A stretch of DNA of 9,258 bases, taken from an uncultured Desulfuromonadales bacterium (GTDB taxonomy: Bacteria; Desulfobacterota; Desulfuromonadia; Desulfuromonadales; Geopsychrobacteraceae). Each line of letters opens with the position of its first letter. The first letter of the stretch is position 1. The stretch lies in the NCBI GenBank assembly GCA_947259685.1, contig CAMYNC010000049.1, positions 23,482 to 32,739 on the forward strand, written 5' to 3'. Positions 6,535 to 9,258 of this stretch are shown here, piece by piece. The notes beneath the pieces were generated by a model, which did not search any database, had not been told where the DNA came from, and was given only the letters and a program-made list of their open reading frames with translations. The translations under genes and the position numbers were made by a program.

Positions 6535-8721
6535 TTGAACCCGGCAAGTAAACTACAGGCGTTAACCGATCAGCAAAATCAGCGCCTGATTGATTTTATT
6601 TATGAGCTGAATATCGCTCGACGGAATCTGTCACTTTACCCGCCCGAGCACCCGCGGATCGCCATCAGTCACAAAAAAGCCCTGGAGCTGCTGCATTTGC
6701 TGCTCGAACAAAGAGGCGAACTCCACCTCGGCGTGGCTCCTGAGGCCTTGATGCTTGATCAGCAGTGGTTGGACAAAGAGAATCGGACGTTTCAGGATTT
6801 TGCCGGTTTTTTGTATTCCCTGGGGATCGCTGTGCTCGGCTTCAGTCGGGGGATCACCTTTGCGCAACTGTTCAGGCTCAATCAGTTGCTGCGTTCTGAA
6901 CGAGAGGTTATCGATGCCTGCGGCGGCTACTCTGAGTTACTACGCCAGCAGCAGATCGACCAGGTTGAGATCACGCCGATCGACTATGCCGCTTTTCAAC
7001 GTAGCGACAGCAGCCAGGCAGCTGAGCTCTCCGCTGACAAAAGCCATTGGGAGAATTTTCTGCAGGGACTTCTGACTGGCAACCTCGATGTGGAAGGGAC
7101 CCTTTTCAACTGGCCTGAACAGCTGGATCCGACCTTGGTGGCTGAAGTTCTGAACCAGCGGCTCACTGGCGAAACTGTCCCAGGCAGGCAGGAGCAGGTG
7201 GCGGATACCTTTGTCTCCCGAATGCTGCAGAGCGGATCTGAACTGCCTCAGGCACAAAGACCAATTCAGCAGCTCCCCCTGTTGTTGGCGAAACTAACCC
7301 CGGAACTGCGCCAAAGCTTTCTCGACAGCACCTTTGAAGAGCTTGATCAGCAGCCGGATAATGCCGAAACGCTGTTAAGCAACTTCCCCAAAGATCTCTT
7401 ACTGGAAACCCTTGAGAAGCAAAGCCAGCAGCAGATGAAAATATCTTCACGCCTGCTCAAGCTGGTCCAGCGACTTTCCGCTGAGCATGGTCCCTTGCTC
7501 GACAAGCACCCTGACAATGATCAACCGCTGGAAAAAGACATCATCAGAGCGCGCCTGGATGTGCTTTTCTCGGAAGAGGATCATGATCTCTACATGCCTT
7601 CTTCCTACCAGGGGGCTCTGCGCGATATCCTCGACGAAGACCTCTCTAAAATTATCCCCGAAGAGCGGAAACTGCAACTCAAAGCCTCCATTGAGGCTGA
7701 AGAGATTGAGCGTCAGTGCTGCGGGGTCATCTTCGAAATGCTCGAAAACCGCGTTTCCCTTGAGGCTGAAGCGGCCCTGCAACGGAACCTGCTTGAACTT
7801 TCACGCTTTTTTCTGGATACCGGCGACTTCGCCACCCTGCGAGAGATTTACCAAAGCTGGGCCGATTTTCTGCACAGTGGTCGCTCAACCGCGACGATCT
7901 TCGATGAGCAGGTGCTGGCCAATCACACCCAGCTGAGTTTTATAGTCGAGGTCCTTGACGGAATCGAGCTGTGGGGGAAGGAAAAAGCCTCCGAATTGAT
8001 TGACTATGTTGCGGTGGTCGGTGGTTCCTACAGCGAACCTCTGATAGAACGACTGGCCAACGAACCAAAACGCGCGCTGCGTTGGGTTTGGATGGAGTGC
8101 CTGGAACGGATCGGTGCCGATGCAACGCAAATGATCACTGAGGCTTTGAACGATGAGCGCTGGTACCTGGTGCGCAATCTACTGGTCGTGCTCGGCCAGC
8201 AGCCAGAGAGTCCGGCATTGAAAATTGTCCATCAATTTATCGACCACCCCCATCCGCGAGTCCGTCAGGAAGCGATGCGGTTGTTGTTCCGCGTCAATCC
8301 GGCGACTGCTAATCGCCAGCTGCTCAAAGAACTTTCCAGCCAGAATCCTGACAACCTACAAGCAGCAGCTCAGGTTGCCGATCTGAGTCAGGATCCGGCC
8401 GTTTTGTTCCGGCTGCATGAACTTTTACAAAAAAAAATCTCTTCCGATCTCGACCTCGAAGTCAGAATTCAATTTCTGAGCTGTCTCGCAAGAATCGGCC
8501 ACGAAACCAGCCTGACAGTCCTACGAAAATTGCTGAGTCAAAACCGCCTGTTCCTTAACCGCCGGCAAAAACGCTTTCAGCAGGAAATTATTCTCAGTAT
8601 CGCCAGATTTCCCTACCGTCTGGCGGAGCCCTTCTTACAGCAACTTGCCAGCGGCCGACAAGGAGTTCTGGCGAAACTGGCCAGACAGCAGCTTTTGCAG
8701 CTGCAGAGGATTGAAGCATGA
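6535..8721 (+). CDS. HEAT-repeat protein with HD-partner-like N-terminal domain
   Basis: Uncharacterised 728-aa, probably cytoplasmic protein: no signal peptide or membrane helix is seen. Residues about 12-120 form a domain with the motif NLSLYPPEHPRI (31-42), two leucine-rich stretches and SLGIAVLGFSRGI (95-107). This domain resembles residues 8-108 of the next gene product. Residues about 150-480 are helical and rich in Glu, Gln and Leu, with no recognised domain. Residues about 485-725 look like HEAT/ARM-type paired helices, clearest in WYLVRNLLVVLG, HPHPRVRQEAMRLL and EVRIQFLSCLARIG, so it is likely a protein-protein scaffold. It starts at TTG (see the ribosome binding site entry). Its stop overlaps the next start as ATGA, so the two products are probably made in linked amounts and may form a complex. 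Specific function unknown; a scaffold or adaptor for the downstream enzyme is an inference. Confidence 0.85.
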   Translation: MNPASKLQALTDQQNQRLIDFIYELNIARRNLSLYPPEHPRIAISHKKALELLHLLLEQRGELHLGVAPEALMLDQQWLDKENRTFQDFAGFLYSLGIAVLGFSRGITFAQLFRLNQLLRSEREVIDACGGYSELLRQQQIDQVEITPIDYAAFQRSDSSQAAELSADKSHWENFLQGLLTGNLDVEGTLFNWPEQLDPTLVAEVLNQRLTGETVPGRQEQVADTFVSRMLQSGSELPQAQRPIQQLPLLLAKLTPELRQSFLDSTFEELDQQPDNAETLLSNFPKDLLLETLEKQSQQQMKISSRLLKLVQRLSAEHGPLLDKHPDNDQPLEKDIIRARLDVLFSEEDHDLYMPSSYQGALRDILDEDLSKIIPEERKLQLKASIEAEEIERQCCGVIFEMLENRVSLEAEAALQRNLLELSRFFLDTGDFATLREIYQSWADFLHSGRSTATIFDEQVLANHTQLSFIVEVLDGIELWGKEKASELIDYVAVVGGSYSEPLIERLANEPKRALRWVWMECLERIGADATQMITEALNDERWYLVRNLLVVLGQQPESPALKIVHQFIDHPHPRVRQEAMRLLFRVNPATANRQLLKELSSQNPDNLQAAAQVADLSQDPAVLFRLHELLQKKISSDLDLEVRIQFLSCLARIGHETSLTVLRKLLSQNRLFLNRRQKRFQQEIILSIARFPYRLAEPFLQQLASGRQGVLAKLARQQLLQLQRIEA
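8706..8710 (+). promoter_or_regulatory. Ribosome binding site GAGGA inside HEAT gene end
   Basis: GAGGA lies 7 nt before the ATG at 8718, inside the last codons of the HEAT gene. It fixes the start of the downstream gene and, with the ATGA stop/start overlap, points to translational coupling. Confidence 0.75.
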
Positions 8722-9258
8722 GCTCTGCTGAACAGAAACAGGTCCAACTTTTGATCCGCCAGTTGACAACAGCGGCGACCAACGCTGCGCTTTATCAACT
8801 TGACCACTTGCAGGTCCAGCGACTCTGCCGGCAGGCGCTGCAGGAAGCCAAAAGCCTATTGAATAAGCATGAGACATTGACTTTCAAAGTTATTGATGGC
8901 CGCTTGATTTTTGCCAACCAGCCGGTGCCGCAAAACCTTGCGGTACAACGTCTGCTGCGCGCTTTGCAGGCTAAAGGGATCAGTCATCTACAAATCGAGA
9001 CGGGGGTTTACGCCGAAGAATTGATCAATCTGGTCGGCCTGTTGAGCAAGCGGTCCAGCAATCAGCAGGAGGTCAGCGACAGCGAACATATCAAGTTCGG
9101 CAAGGTGGCCGTCCGCCACCGGGACGCAGGGGTGGCCGAAGCCGCCTTTTTGCAGCTGGCCCAGATTGCCGACGATGAGCTTGATAAATTTATGGAAATA
9201 TACGACAGCGTGCGGACCAACAAACAACTCAACATCAACGGCATCAACGATATCGTCA
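8718..9258 (+). CDS. Probable HD/HD-GYP phosphohydrolase, N-terminal part only
   Basis: Partial gene: 180 codons from ATG run off the window with no stop. Residues about 8-108 match the N-terminal domain of the preceding HEAT protein in pattern: AALYQLDHLQV against LSLYPPEHPRI, then a leucine-rich helix, a short beta segment (LTFKVIDGRLIFANQ), KGISHLQIETG against LGIAVLGFSRG, and EELINLVGLL. The region at about 155-180 (FMEIYDSVRTNKQLNINGINDIV) resembles the helical lead-in that precedes HD or HD-GYP phosphohydrolase domains in Geobacter-type proteins, as I remember them. The catalytic HD domain itself lies beyond the window and is not seen. If present, the protein would be a candidate cyclic-di-GMP phosphodiesterase or related signalling protein. 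The start is well supported by GAGGA and the ATGA overlap. Confidence 0.7.
   Translation, partial: MSSAEQKQVQLLIRQLTTAATNAALYQLDHLQVQRLCRQALQEAKSLLNKHETLTFKVIDGRLIFANQPVPQNLAVQRLLRALQAKGISHLQIETGVYAEELINLVGLLSKRSSNQQEVSDSEHIKFGKVAVRHRDAGVAEAAFLQLAQIADDELDKFMEIYDSVRTNKQLNINGINDIV

Noticed and set aside
1..9258. Mobile elements, CRISPR arrays, tRNA or rRNA genes
   Set aside because: No transposase or integrase motifs, no regularly spaced repeats, and no cloverleaf or rRNA-like segments were seen on either strand.

Overview
The window looks like a chromosomal segment from a Desulfuromonadales/Geobacter-type bacterium (Desulfobacterota, formerly Deltaproteobacteria). This placement is inferred from three things: the gene order phoH, 7TM-HD phosphodiesterase, ybeY, corC/ybeX, lnt; the wording of the YbeY motif (RPTNVISFAM); and the coupled HEAT-repeat and probable HD-phosphohydrolase pair, an architecture I associate with that group. 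No database search was possible. I see no mobile element, tRNA, rRNA or CRISPR array, and base composition appears even by eye.

Left part (9-6203, minus strand) is a tight five-gene operon read from right to left: phoH (328 aa), pgpH-like 7TM-HD phosphodiesterase (803 aa), ybeY (157 aa), corC/ybeX (285 or 291 aa) and lnt (504 aa). Gaps are 31 nt (phoH-pgpH), a 101-nt overlap (pgpH-ybeY), a 4-nt overlap or 14-nt gap depending on the start chosen (ybeY-corC), and 5 nt (corC-lnt). It resembles the E. coli ybeZ-ybeY-ybeX-lnt cluster with a cyclic-di-AMP phosphodiesterase gene placed between phoH and ybeY. Themes are RNA processing and ribosome maturation (PhoH, YbeY, probably YbeX), nucleotide second-messenger turnover (PgpH) and lipoprotein maturation (Lnt).

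Middle (6204-6534) is a 331-nt divergent intergenic region with no convincing gene. It contains a good -10 box for the rightward genes and an 11-bp perfect inverted repeat. Each copy of the repeat is followed by a -10-like sequence pointing outward, which suggests co-regulated divergent promoters.

Right part (6535-9258, plus strand) holds two translationally coupled genes (ATGA overlap). The first is a 728-aa protein with C-terminal HEAT-like helical repeats. The second, cut by the window edge after 180 codons, has an N-terminal half that resembles the N-terminus of the first. From family memory it probably continues into an HD/HD-GYP phosphohydrolase domain. This pair is the least characterised content of the window and the best candidate for an undescribed signalling module.
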